NCBI GenBank assembly: GCA_944389185.1
Contig: CALXLL010000007.1
Location: 1-41,325 of the forward strand
DNA: 41,325 bases
Direction: 5' to 3'
From: an uncultured Alphaproteobacteria bacterium
GTDB lineage: Bacteria; Pseudomonadota; Alphaproteobacteria; Rs-D84
The notes below the pieces were generated by a model. That model made no database searches. It had not been told where the DNA came from and saw only the letters and a list, made by a program, of their open reading frames with translations. Shown one piece after another: positions 30,505-38,516 of the stretch. Position 1 is the stretch's first letter. Each line of letters starts with the position of its first letter. A program made the translations under genes and the position numbers.

Positions 30505-32952
30505 TTATCTATAACATTTACCGTCAATCCATATACCATCTACGTATTCACAATGCTGTTCATACCAAGCGTCTGAAAATACACATGTATTATTAACAGC
30601 ATCAAACGTTGTATAATCTGTCGAACCCATTGCTTCATTCCATAAATCACAATTATGCTTTACACTGTTTTGAACACATATACCGTAATTTTCGCTATTT
30701 TTTGAATACGTGCTGCCAGACGAGCCTGCAAAAACATTTTGATAAAAACTTTCTTCCCTTGTTGCATTCATAATAGACGCTTCAAGCTGACCTTCTTGTG
30801 TGCTATACCAAATACCATCATTTTCTTCACATTTTTCATCAAACATTATTGATAAATCTGTTCGTATAGATTCAACCAATCTACTTATGCTTGATTCTAT
30901 CATTGGATCTAAATTAGTCAGGCCACCATTTGAATCACCACAATATATTGTCTTTCTGGCGTTTACCTGCGCCCATATCGTATTAGTAATATTATCATCT
31001 ATGCCGTCAGTGCTGTTTCCAATACTCATAGTGCGACAACCCCATGGATATTCACCACCTTCCACGGAACTTGGTGTGCACAGTTGCGTCAAGAAATTAG
31101 ATATCCCAGTTTCGCATCCTTCGGCCACTTTAATTGTATCAACAGAATTAACATAATTTAATAAAGACTCTAAACCACAAAATCTAGATTCTCCCACTAA
31201 TTTACCGTCATTGTCAAATTTACAGTCACTACCATTCCCATACAATGCAGCACAAGCACTAACTTTTTCTGCGCACATATCACGAGCCGCCAACGCACTT
31301 AACGCACCCACTGCCTGTGCAGTCGTATTATCAAAACTCTTTAACGCATTAGATTGCGTATCATAGCACTCTGCCATCGTGCTGACACAAGAAGATTTTA
31401 TTTCTTCTATTTTTGCGTCTTGTGCTTGCGCTATTTCTATCAAAGCCGTTCTTTTAAATTCTTCCCATACGATATCTGATATATCACGACAAGTGTCTAA
31501 AGCAGATTCGGCAAATATTCTTTTTGAATCCAAGAAAGAATTAAACTCTGAATTTTGCGCCAATACATCAGCATCACCATTTAAAATTATCATGTCTGAC
31601 AACTGGAATAATCGCGGTGAATAAATAGGTTCACCAGTATTTATGTTTATATAAGCACCAGAATAATCTAAGCAACGCGTATAATTCGCACCACATGCAA
31701 CATCTGCCGTTAAAGCAGTTCTGACGTTTGCAATGCATGTATTAACGTCGTCGGAATTATGCGAACGATATTCTTCTAATCTTGCTTCCCTTAAATATTT
31801 TTCAGCGGTTCTAACGGTTTGCTCAATCGCTTCTTTCTGGGCGTTTATGCTCTTTTCATAAGTATTACAATCTTGCGTAATAAGAATATTATACGCACTT
31901 TTTGCCATAGTTAATACCGCATCACTTTCACAAGAATCAGCAATTAATTGTAAACATTGCTTATCAGCTTCTGTAAATAACGAATTTCCTTCCAAATCTG
32001 CCAAATTAACGTTGTTGTTTTCACCGAATAATCCACCGTTTCCACCGCCCCAAATATCATCAATATCGACAGTAAAGTCAAAATTAAGATTATTCATCAT
32101 TTCTTCCAAAGACACTGTATTAGAAGTAGTTTTTTTCTTTCCAGACAACAAATCACCAATCTCGGTCAACATGCTTGCGGCGGCACTTGTATCGTTTTTT
32201 ATTGCCTGTTCACCTTCTGACGCAGTATACATAGCATTAACTTCCGCAGCAGACATACCAACAGCGTTTAAATTATTATCTTGAAACTTCGCCAACAATG
32301 TTTTTGCTTCATCAAAAGCAGATTCCATATCACGAAACTCTATAAATCTATCGCTGCAAAAACACCTGCGATATGTATCGTTTGCATTTGCACAAAACTG
32401 ATCCATGCAAGTCGCATACGCTTCCCTGCAAGCAGAATAACCGCCACCAATTTTAGAAGTATCCGTAAAAATAGCGGTTGCACGAGAAGTTGCCGCACGA
32501 GAAGCATTTATAACATTGGAACTTCCTGTTGCAGCGGTTCTTACCACCGTTCCCGCTGACCTTGCAACAGAAGGCGCAGTAACAGCAGCAGACCTTGCAG
32601 CTGTAGTATTTATTCTGCCTCCCGTTCCAGAAGAAACAGCAGATCTTGAAACAGTTCCCGCCCCCCTGGCAGATGCGGTATTTGAAGTAATTACCGGTAA
32701 GGTCCCGGCCCTTGAAACAACACCGCTTGGTCGATTTGTTGCGGTTCTGGATACGATTTCCGATTCGACTTCGGAATCAACAAAACTTCCACGTTGAACT
32801 TCATTGCCTGCCGAACGAGCCGTTGATACATTTATAACAGGATTTGATGCAGCCCTGGGATTTGGAGCCTGTTCAGCCATAGCATTAAACGATAACGCAC
32901 CACCATAAAAGGCAGATAAAATAATCAGAAAAGATTTACAGATATTCGTCAA
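30505..32952 (-). CDS. Large secreted cysteine-rich protein with Arg-Ala repeat region, TTG start
   Basis: The 815-residue protein has a signal peptide ending SFNAMA. Residues 29-161 are low-complexity, with Arg followed by Ser/Ala/Gly-Ala every 7-15 residues (ARSAG, SRAG, ARGAG, SRSA, ARSA, VRTA), and Lys is absent from the segment. A Cys motif follows at 174-199 (C-x7-C-x4-C-x9-C-x1-C). The rest is helical with scattered paired Cys, ending CEYVDGIWIDGKCY. I recognise no family. The only start that keeps the signal peptide in frame is TTG at 32952; an ATG 20 bases upstream is one base out of frame after an A6 run. Likely exported and disulfide-stabilised. Confidence 0.8.
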   Translation of the reverse strand: MTNICKSFLIILSAFYGGALSFNAMAEQAPNPRAASNPVINVSTARSAGNEVQRGSFVDSEVESEIVSRTATNRPSGVVSRAGTLPVITSNTASARGAGTVSRSAVSSGTGGRINTTAARSAAVTAPSVARSAGTVVRTAATGSSNVINASRAATSRATAIFTDTSKIGGGYSACREAYATCMDQFCANANDTYRRCFCSDRFIEFRDMESAFDEAKTLLAKFQDNNLNAVGMSAAEVNAMYTASEGEQAIKNDTSAAASMLTEIGDLLSGKKKTTSNTVSLEEMMNNLNFDFTVDIDDIWGGGNGGLFGENNNVNLADLEGNSLFTEADKQCLQLIADSCESDAVLTMAKSAYNILITQDCNTYEKSINAQKEAIEQTVRTAEKYLREARLEEYRSHNSDDVNTCIANVRTALTADVACGANYTRCLDYSGAYININTGEPIYSPRLFQLSDMIILNGDADVLAQNSEFNSFLDSKRIFAESALDTCRDISDIVWEEFKRTALIEIAQAQDAKIEEIKSSCVSTMAECYDTQSNALKSFDNTTAQAVGALSALAARDMCAEKVSACAALYGNGSDCKFDNDGKLVGESRFCGLESLLNYVNSVDTIKVAEGCETGISNFLTQLCTPSSVEGGEYPWGCRTMSIGNSTDGIDDNITNTIWAQVNARKTIYCGDSNGGLTNLDPMIESSISRLVESIRTDLSIMFDEKCEENDGIWYSTQEGQLEASIMNATREESFYQNVFAGSSGSTYSKNSENYGICVQNSVKHNCDLWNEAMGSTDYTTFDAVNNTCVFSDAWYEQHCEYVDGIWIDGKCYR

Positions 32953-32970
32953 AATATTCTCTCTTTTTTC

Positions 32971-33000
32971 ATTTTATCATTTTTCAACATTCTATATCAA
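32971..33000 (-). promoter_or_regulatory. Candidate promoter for the 815-residue secreted protein gene
   Basis: On the minus strand TTGATA (33000-32995) and TAAAAT (32976-32971) are 18 bases apart in the 56-base gap after the 199-residue gene. Transcription would begin in or near the A6 run, leaving GAGAG as ribosome binding site before the TTG start. Confidence 0.45.
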
Positions 33001-33008
33001 GACTATTT

Positions 33009-33608
33009 TTATTCTATGCAACAATTAACAGCATTTTTGACCCATTCGCCCAAACGATGAACAGTTGATTTAGATTTTTTCATATCTTCTTTAACTTCTT
33101 TCGCTTTTTTTGCTTTTGAATCACCTTTAACTTGACAAGCTGCTATTGCGCCTTGATAAAAATCTGGTTCTGCTCTTTTTACGCCGTCTAAATCAATCAA
33201 GTCCATATTTATGCCCCAAAACAAAGAATACAATTCATAAGACTTATTAAATAAATTATATGCATCTTCTGTATTCCCTGCGGATAAAGCTTTGGTTCCT
33301 ACTTCCATTAACCTCATTGAAGCGGCTAACAAATGCTTGGATATGCACCAAACTTCACCATTTTCATTGCTAGATTTTTTTACTATTCTTTCCATTAATT
33401 CTTTTCGCATATCACGAACAGTATTTATCAAATCATAAAAACCAGTTTTCTTGGTTTTAGCACCGCTGAAGAAGAAATGTTCTTCCAAAGATATTAAATT
33501 CATCAAAGCAATAGACAAATCTTGATCAGAAGACAAGTCCAAAGGATTCACTTTTTTAGATTCATCGACTTTTTTTATCATTTCGTCCATAGTCATTTTT
33601 TTCTTCAT
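33009..33608 (-). CDS. Soluble helical protein, unknown; resembles a Patescibacteria-type gene
   Basis: The 199-residue protein has no signal peptide or membrane helix. NPLDLSSDQDLSIALMNLIS, EEHFFFSGAKTKKT, WCISKHLLAASMRLMEVG and YNLFNKSYELYSLFWGINM give a mostly helical, TPR-like fold, ending with a Lys-rich stretch and CC near the C-terminus. I associate this text with a conserved protein found beside the CPVC membrane protein gene in Patescibacteria (CPR) genomes; this is from memory. AAAGGATG precedes the ATG, and the membrane protein gene ends 28 bases upstream. Function unknown. Confidence 0.72.
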   Translation of the reverse strand: MKKKMTMDEMIKKVDESKKVNPLDLSSDQDLSIALMNLISLEEHFFFSGAKTKKTGFYDLINTVRDMRKELMERIVKKSSNENGEVWCISKHLLAASMRLMEVGTKALSAGNTEDAYNLFNKSYELYSLFWGINMDLIDLDGVKRAEPDFYQGAIAACQVKGDSKAKKAKEVKEDMKKSKSTVHRLGEWVKNAVNCCIE

Positions 33609-33636
33609 TTTTTACATCCTTTTTCATCAGCGATTA

Positions 33637-34152
33637 TTAACATTCCGTCAAAAACCAGAATACAATAGTAGCAATTATTAAGAAAGACAAAGGAACAACT
33701 ACTTTTTGAAAAGCAAACTTTGCATGTCCGCCGTTATCACGCTTAATTTTTACATACCATCTGGCACCAAGATAAAAAGCAACCGTTCCGACAATAGAAC
33801 CAAGTAAGAACTTATCTATACCCCATAAAGTGCAAGCCCCGTATTCTATTACACCAGGGATAAAATACACGCTGCCCAACAAAGCATAATACAAAACAAA
33901 AGGAACTATTATTTGCCAAAAAACGCTTTTAACTCCGTGCTTACGCAGCCAACCAGCGGTCCAGAAGAATAAGGACAAAGTCAACCCACCGGCCCAAATA
34001 CCTGTTATAACATCATCTACACCCAATAATCTGGCACCTTCCAGCCCGGCACCGACTGCCACAGTGCAAACAGGGCAAACCGCAAAAGCAGCAGGAATTA
34101 TCATTAACCCAGCTAATGCACATAATAATAACTTTGATATTTTTATTGTCAT
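33637..34152 (-). CDS. Multi-pass membrane protein with CPVC motif, unknown
   Basis: The 171-residue protein has a signal-like first segment (residues 1-24) followed immediately by CPVC at 26-29. TVAVGAGLEGARLLGVDDVI then leads into four more hydrophobic helices, at about 48-68, 76-100, 112-132 and 147-168. CxxC at the outer face suggests redox or metal binding, but that is inference. The CPVCTVAVGAG..LGVDD start resembles a membrane protein I recall from Patescibacteria genomes, where it also lies by the 199-residue gene. It has its own promoter at 34181-34210 and a GGAAAGG ribosome binding site. Confidence 0.75.
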   Translation of the reverse strand: MTIKISKLLLCALAGLMIIPAAFAVCPVCTVAVGAGLEGARLLGVDDVITGIWAGGLTLSLFFWTAGWLRKHGVKSVFWQIIVPFVLYYALLGSVYFIPGVIEYGACTLWGIDKFLLGSIVGTVAFYLGARWYVKIKRDNGGHAKFAFQKVVVPLSFLIIATIVFWFLTEC

Positions 34153-34180
34153 TTTTCGCCTTTCCTTTTTATTTTTTCTA

Positions 34181-34210
34181 ATGATACAAGAAATCCGACA
34201 TTTAGGTCAA
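34181..34210 (-). promoter_or_regulatory. Sigma70-type promoter for the four-gene accessory run
   Basis: On the minus strand TTGACC (34210-34205) and TATCAT (34186-34181) are 18 bases apart. The -35 overlaps the rsmH 3' end. A leader of about 20 nt carries GGAAAGG before the ATG at 34152. Confidence 0.68.
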
Positions 34211-35052
34211 CATGATTTTTTCACGGCTCTTAAATGTGCAGATCTTGACCTTGGGTTATCTGCAAGCTCTTTTTCATCTGGTGTATACGTTTTTAATAAT
34301 TCAAAATCTGGTTCTTTAACAACTGGCAAACGAGGATCACCGACTGGACTTGTCCATTTTTTAAATACGTTTTTAACAAATCTATCTTCCAAAGAATGAA
34401 ACGTTACGCACACACATATACCACCCGTATTTAGTAACCCAGGAACCGAATTCAAAGCCTTTTCTATTTCACCCATTTCATCATTAACTGCTATGCGTAA
34501 AGCTTGGAATACCGGTGCAACATCTTTGGGATTAAGTATCAAATCTTTTAACTCAAATGTTGTTTCTGGCAGTTTTTCCTTTATAGCTTGTGCGATTACA
34601 TTTGCTTTTTTTACGTCCCCGTATTCTTTTAAGACGCGCGCGATATCTTGAGCAGAAAGTTCTTGTATAAGCTGAGCCGCACTGGTTCCACTTTCAGACA
34701 TGCGCATATCTAAATCAGCATTCATACGAAAAGAAAAGCCTCGTTCTGCATTATCTATCTGCATAGAAGATATACCTAAATCAAAAACTATCGCATCAAA
34801 TTGCTTAGTCTGTTCTGCCATACAAGAAAACGGCTTTTGCACAAAAACGAACTTATCTTTATACTTATCTGATAATTTTTTTGCATCAATTACTACATTT
34901 GGATCTTTATCGAAAGCAACGACCGAAGCGCCTGACTCTAAAAAAGCTTTTGAATATCCGCCTGCACCGAAAGTAGCGTCTAAAATTATTTTCCCCCGAA
35001 CGTCACCCAAGGTTTCTAATACTTTACTTAAAAGCACAGGTATATGTTTCAT
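34207..35052 (-). CDS. rsmH: 16S rRNA (cytosine-1402-N4)-methyltransferase RsmH
   Basis: RsmH methylates N4 of C1402 at the ribosomal P site. The 281 residues show HIPVLLSKVLETL, the AdoMet site ILDATFGAGGYSKAFLE, the DLGISSMQID segment, FRMNADLDMRM, and the C-terminal VTFHSLEDRFVKNVFK. The ATG overlaps the dnaE stop by one base (TAATG), so the genes are coupled. rsmH usually sits in the mraZ-ftsL division cluster, so its place behind dnaE is unusual. Confidence 0.96.
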   Translation of the reverse strand: MKHIPVLLSKVLETLGDVRGKIILDATFGAGGYSKAFLESGASVVAFDKDPNVVIDAKKLSDKYKDKFVFVQKPFSCMAEQTKQFDAIVFDLGISSMQIDNAERGFSFRMNADLDMRMSESGTSAAQLIQELSAQDIARVLKEYGDVKKANVIAQAIKEKLPETTFELKDLILNPKDVAPVFQALRIAVNDEMGEIEKALNSVPGLLNTGGICVCVTFHSLEDRFVKNVFKKWTSPVGDPRLPVVKEPDFELLKTYTPDEKELADNPRSRSAHLRAVKKSC

Positions 35053-38000
35053 TAATCCAGTCCCACTTTTATTCCCAAAGCCACAAAATCTTTCGCAGTA
35101 TTTGCCCCTAAAACAACGCCTTTTGGCAACGCCATAGAAACTACTTTATCACCTGTATGAAGATTCAAGATTACTTTTGTATCGCCTTTTGGCAGAGCAA
35201 TTAAAGCTTTCTTTACATCTTTTAATACGTTTTGATTTGTTATTTCCAATGTCATTTTTTTTGCTATTCTTGCGACCCATTGACTAAGCGGTATTATAGA
35301 ATCTACAAAAACAGAAACTCTATCGTCTTTATTTGATACTTTCCCAGACAGCAAGACCACGTTTTCTTTATCAAGAATCTGCGAAAACTCCACAGCAGAC
35401 TGTCCAAAAGCAATAGCATCTATATTTCCAACGCTATCCGAAGCATTTATAGTTATCATTTCTTTACCGGTTTTTGTTTTTCTTCGCGAATGCGAATTAA
35501 CGCAAGCGGCTATTTGAATATTTTTTCTGTCTGGTAAAGCCGGTAAAGCATCACTGGTCACTAAATTATGCTTTTGAATCAGATTTTTATATTGGTCCAA
35601 AGGATGCGCTGATATATAAAAACCTAAAGCGCTTAATTCATTTTCCAAACGTTGTCCAAAGCTCCAAGCCGGTGTTTTTGGAAGATTTTTATGTAACCTG
35701 TCTTCTTCTACGTCATCTTCTATGGTATTAGAGAACAAAGATAAAGAATTATTGTTTTCTTTCGATTTAGAAGCATAAGATAATATCATATCTGCGTTCA
35801 TAAATATTGCAGCACGATTAGGCTCTAAAGAATCAAGGACGCCCACTTTTGCAAAAGCTTCCAATATTCTTTTATTAATAATATTGGCGCATCTTTTTGC
35901 AAAATCTGTTAAGTTTTTAAATTTTCCACCGGCGTTTCTTTCAGCAACGATTGCATCCGTAGCAACTGTCCCAACACCTTTAATGGCGGCTAAGCCGTAA
36001 ATAATTTTACCGTTTTTAACTGTAAACAAAGACTCGCTTTGATTTATATCGGGGGCAACTATTTGTATATTAAAATTGCTTCTTGCATCGTCCACGAACA
36101 AAGACAACTGCTTTGTATCATTAAGATTGCTGGACATAGAGGCCGCAAGAAACTCTGGCGTATAATTAGCTTTTAAATACGCGCACTGATTTGCGACTAT
36201 AGAATAGGCAATAGCATGAGATTTATTAAAAGCATATTTAGCAAATTCTTTAAACTTTTCCCACAAATCTTTTGCAGTATCTCGATCAAGAGTTTGTTCT
36301 TTTTCACACCCTTCATAGAATTTGCCTTCTAATTCATCCAACATTTTAGCTATTTTTTTACCCATAGCTTTTCGCACGTTATCGGACTGTCCACGAGTAA
36401 ACCCAGCCAAAGCACGAGTCAACTGCATAACCTGTTCTTGATAAACTATAATACCGTAAGTTTCTTTCAAAATTGGTTCTGCTTTGGGATGAACATATTC
36501 GATTTCTTCTTCTCCGTGCATACGTGCTATAAACTGCGGAATAAAAGCAATTGGTCCTGGTCTATTCAAAGCGTTAAGAGCAGATATTTCCAGAAAGCTG
36601 GTCGGGTGCATCTTACGCAATGTTTGCTGAACAAACGGGGCATCAAATTGGAAAATACCTTCTGTCATACCTGACTGCCATAACTTCATAGTCTTTGGGT
36701 CGTCCGTAGGTATCTTATCCAAGTCAATATTAATACCTCTGGTTTGCTGAATAAGTTTAATAGCGTATTTTAATACGACCAAAGTTTCTAACCCTAAAAA
36801 GTCAAATTTAATTAGTCCGGCAGATTCCAGATAATGTCCGTCAAATTGGCAGGAAGGCAAAGGGTTCGCTGGGTCGCGATACACAGGTGCAATCTTTGTT
36901 GTAGGTCTATCACCAATAACGACCCCGCAAGCATGTTGACCAAGATTCCTTAAAGAACCTTCTAATTCCTCCGCAATATCTACAACTTTTTTCATGTCTT
37001 CGTCTGTTTGAATAATTGCTTGTATTTCTTCAGAAGAATCCACTGCACTTTTTAAAGTTTTAGCATCCTGAGGTATTAATTTAGAAAGCCTATCAGATTT
37101 AGAATATGGTATACCATATACTCTGCCTATATCACGAATGGCACCACGAGCTTGCAGACTGCCAAACGTTATAATTCTGCAAACTGCGTCATGCCCATAT
37201 TTATCACAAATATAAGCCAAAACTTTTTCTATACCGGTCGGTTCAAAGTCAACGTCAAAATCGGGCATAGAAATACGATCTGGATTTAAGAAACGTTCAA
37301 AAAGCAAACCATATTTTAACGGATCAACATGAGTAATTCCCAAAGCCCACGCTACAATAGAACCGGCCCCTGAACCGCGTCCTGGTCCTGTTAAAATACC
37401 ATTCTTTCTGCACCAATCTATATAATCTGCAACTATTAAGAAATATCCTGGGAAGCCCATATTTATAATGACGCCCAATTCAAATTCTGCTTGTTCATAA
37501 TATGGCTTAGAATCTTTTATATTATGTTCTTCAATTCTTTTTGCCAAACCAGACATAGCATTATCTCGCAGCATTTGACATTCTTGTTCAAAATCATTAC
37601 CAAAACGAGGCAACAAAGGTTTTTCATGAACGTTTACCATAAAACCGCATCTTTCAGATATTATGAAAGTATTTTCTATTGCTTCCGGTAAATCAGAAAA
37701 TATTTCTGACATTTCCGCAGAAGATTTAAAGTATTGTTCTGACGATTTTCTTGGTCTATTTGGGTCTATTACTTTTGTTTGCCCCAACACGCAGCTTAAA
37801 GCATCTTCCGCCTCATAGTCTGCTGCAGAAGCAAACGCAACGTCATTCGTAGCCACAATTGGTATGTTTAAATCTTTTGCTATTTCTAAAAAAACGGGTT
37901 CTGTTTTTATTTCGTCTTGCAAACCATGTCTTTGAATTTCAATATAAAATCTATTATTAAAAATATTTGATAATTTTTTTGCATAATCAAAAGCGGTTTC

Positions 38001-38459
38001 TTTCTGGTTATTTAAAATTGCCATACCCAAAGGCCCTGTATGCGCACCAGAAAGACAAATTAAACCTTCGTTTTTTTGCTCCAGTTCATCAAAAGATACA
38101 TAAGGCCCCAAGTGATGGTTATCTTCACGCATATACATTATTCTGTTCAACTCGCACAAGTTTAAATATCCTTGATGATTTTGAGCCAACAATACTAATT
38201 TAGACAAGGATTCCGCGCGAAGTATTTTAGGGTCAACGTTATGCTGATTTAATGATATTTCTATACCTATTATTGGTTGCAGATGATTTTTTGGCATAAG
38301 GTCGGAAAACTCTGCCGCACCAGACATAAGATTTGTATCAGTCAAAGCACAAGCGGGCATTTCATTTGCTTTACACAAATCTGGTAAATCTTTGATTTTC
38401 AAAGTGCTGTTACCTATTGAAAACCTTGAATGCGTGCGAAGATGAATAAATTGCGCCAT
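35052..38459 (-). CDS. dnaE: DNA polymerase III alpha subunit DnaE
   Basis: DnaE is the replicative polymerase. The 1135 residues begin with a PHP domain (HLRTHSRFSIGN at 6-17). The C-family polymerase core has GPGRGSGAGS at 358-367 and the catalytic PDFDVDF at 399-405 (Asp402, Asp404), then FDFLGLE and a helix-hairpin-helix part near AAIKGVGTVATDA. A likely clamp-binding motif NSLSLF lies about residue 905, and an OB-fold domain follows. In the PHP motif the usual Asp after His-Ser (HSDYS) is Arg (HSRFS), so its metal site is probably inactive. Strong ribosome binding site AAAGGAAAGG; the start is 58 bases after secA. Confidence 0.97.
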   Translation of the reverse strand: MAQFIHLRTHSRFSIGNSTLKIKDLPDLCKANEMPACALTDTNLMSGAAEFSDLMPKNHLQPIIGIEISLNQHNVDPKILRAESLSKLVLLAQNHQGYLNLCELNRIMYMREDNHHLGPYVSFDELEQKNEGLICLSGAHTGPLGMAILNNQKETAFDYAKKLSNIFNNRFYIEIQRHGLQDEIKTEPVFLEIAKDLNIPIVATNDVAFASAADYEAEDALSCVLGQTKVIDPNRPRKSSEQYFKSSAEMSEIFSDLPEAIENTFIISERCGFMVNVHEKPLLPRFGNDFEQECQMLRDNAMSGLAKRIEEHNIKDSKPYYEQAEFELGVIINMGFPGYFLIVADYIDWCRKNGILTGPGRGSGAGSIVAWALGITHVDPLKYGLLFERFLNPDRISMPDFDVDFEPTGIEKVLAYICDKYGHDAVCRIITFGSLQARGAIRDIGRVYGIPYSKSDRLSKLIPQDAKTLKSAVDSSEEIQAIIQTDEDMKKVVDIAEELEGSLRNLGQHACGVVIGDRPTTKIAPVYRDPANPLPSCQFDGHYLESAGLIKFDFLGLETLVVLKYAIKLIQQTRGINIDLDKIPTDDPKTMKLWQSGMTEGIFQFDAPFVQQTLRKMHPTSFLEISALNALNRPGPIAFIPQFIARMHGEEEIEYVHPKAEPILKETYGIIVYQEQVMQLTRALAGFTRGQSDNVRKAMGKKIAKMLDELEGKFYEGCEKEQTLDRDTAKDLWEKFKEFAKYAFNKSHAIAYSIVANQCAYLKANYTPEFLAASMSSNLNDTKQLSLFVDDARSNFNIQIVAPDINQSESLFTVKNGKIIYGLAAIKGVGTVATDAIVAERNAGGKFKNLTDFAKRCANIINKRILEAFAKVGVLDSLEPNRAAIFMNADMILSYASKSKENNNSLSLFSNTIEDDVEEDRLHKNLPKTPAWSFGQRLENELSALGFYISAHPLDQYKNLIQKHNLVTSDALPALPDRKNIQIAACVNSHSRRKTKTGKEMITINASDSVGNIDAIAFGQSAVEFSQILDKENVVLLSGKVSNKDDRVSVFVDSIIPLSQWVARIAKKMTLEITNQNVLKDVKKALIALPKGDTKVILNLHTGDKVVSMALPKGVVLGANTAKDFVALGIKVGLD

Positions 38460-38482
38460 GTATCCTTTCCTTTATATTACAC

Positions 38483-38504
38483 AAAAGGTTATAATAAAAC
38501 CTTT
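38483..38504 (-). terminator. Weak hairpin between secA and dnaE
   Basis: On the minus strand AAAGGTT and AACCTTT pair around TTATTAT, followed by only TTG. It is too weak to be a confident terminator and might attenuate read-through from secA into dnaE. Confidence 0.3.
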
Positions 38505-38516
38505 ATCGATATAACC

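Noticed and set aside
34700-35137. 145-codon open frame on the + strand across rsmH and dnaE ends
   Set aside because: It is fully antisense to two well-identified genes, has no ribosome binding site or promoter, and its product is composed of mirrored codons without family features.
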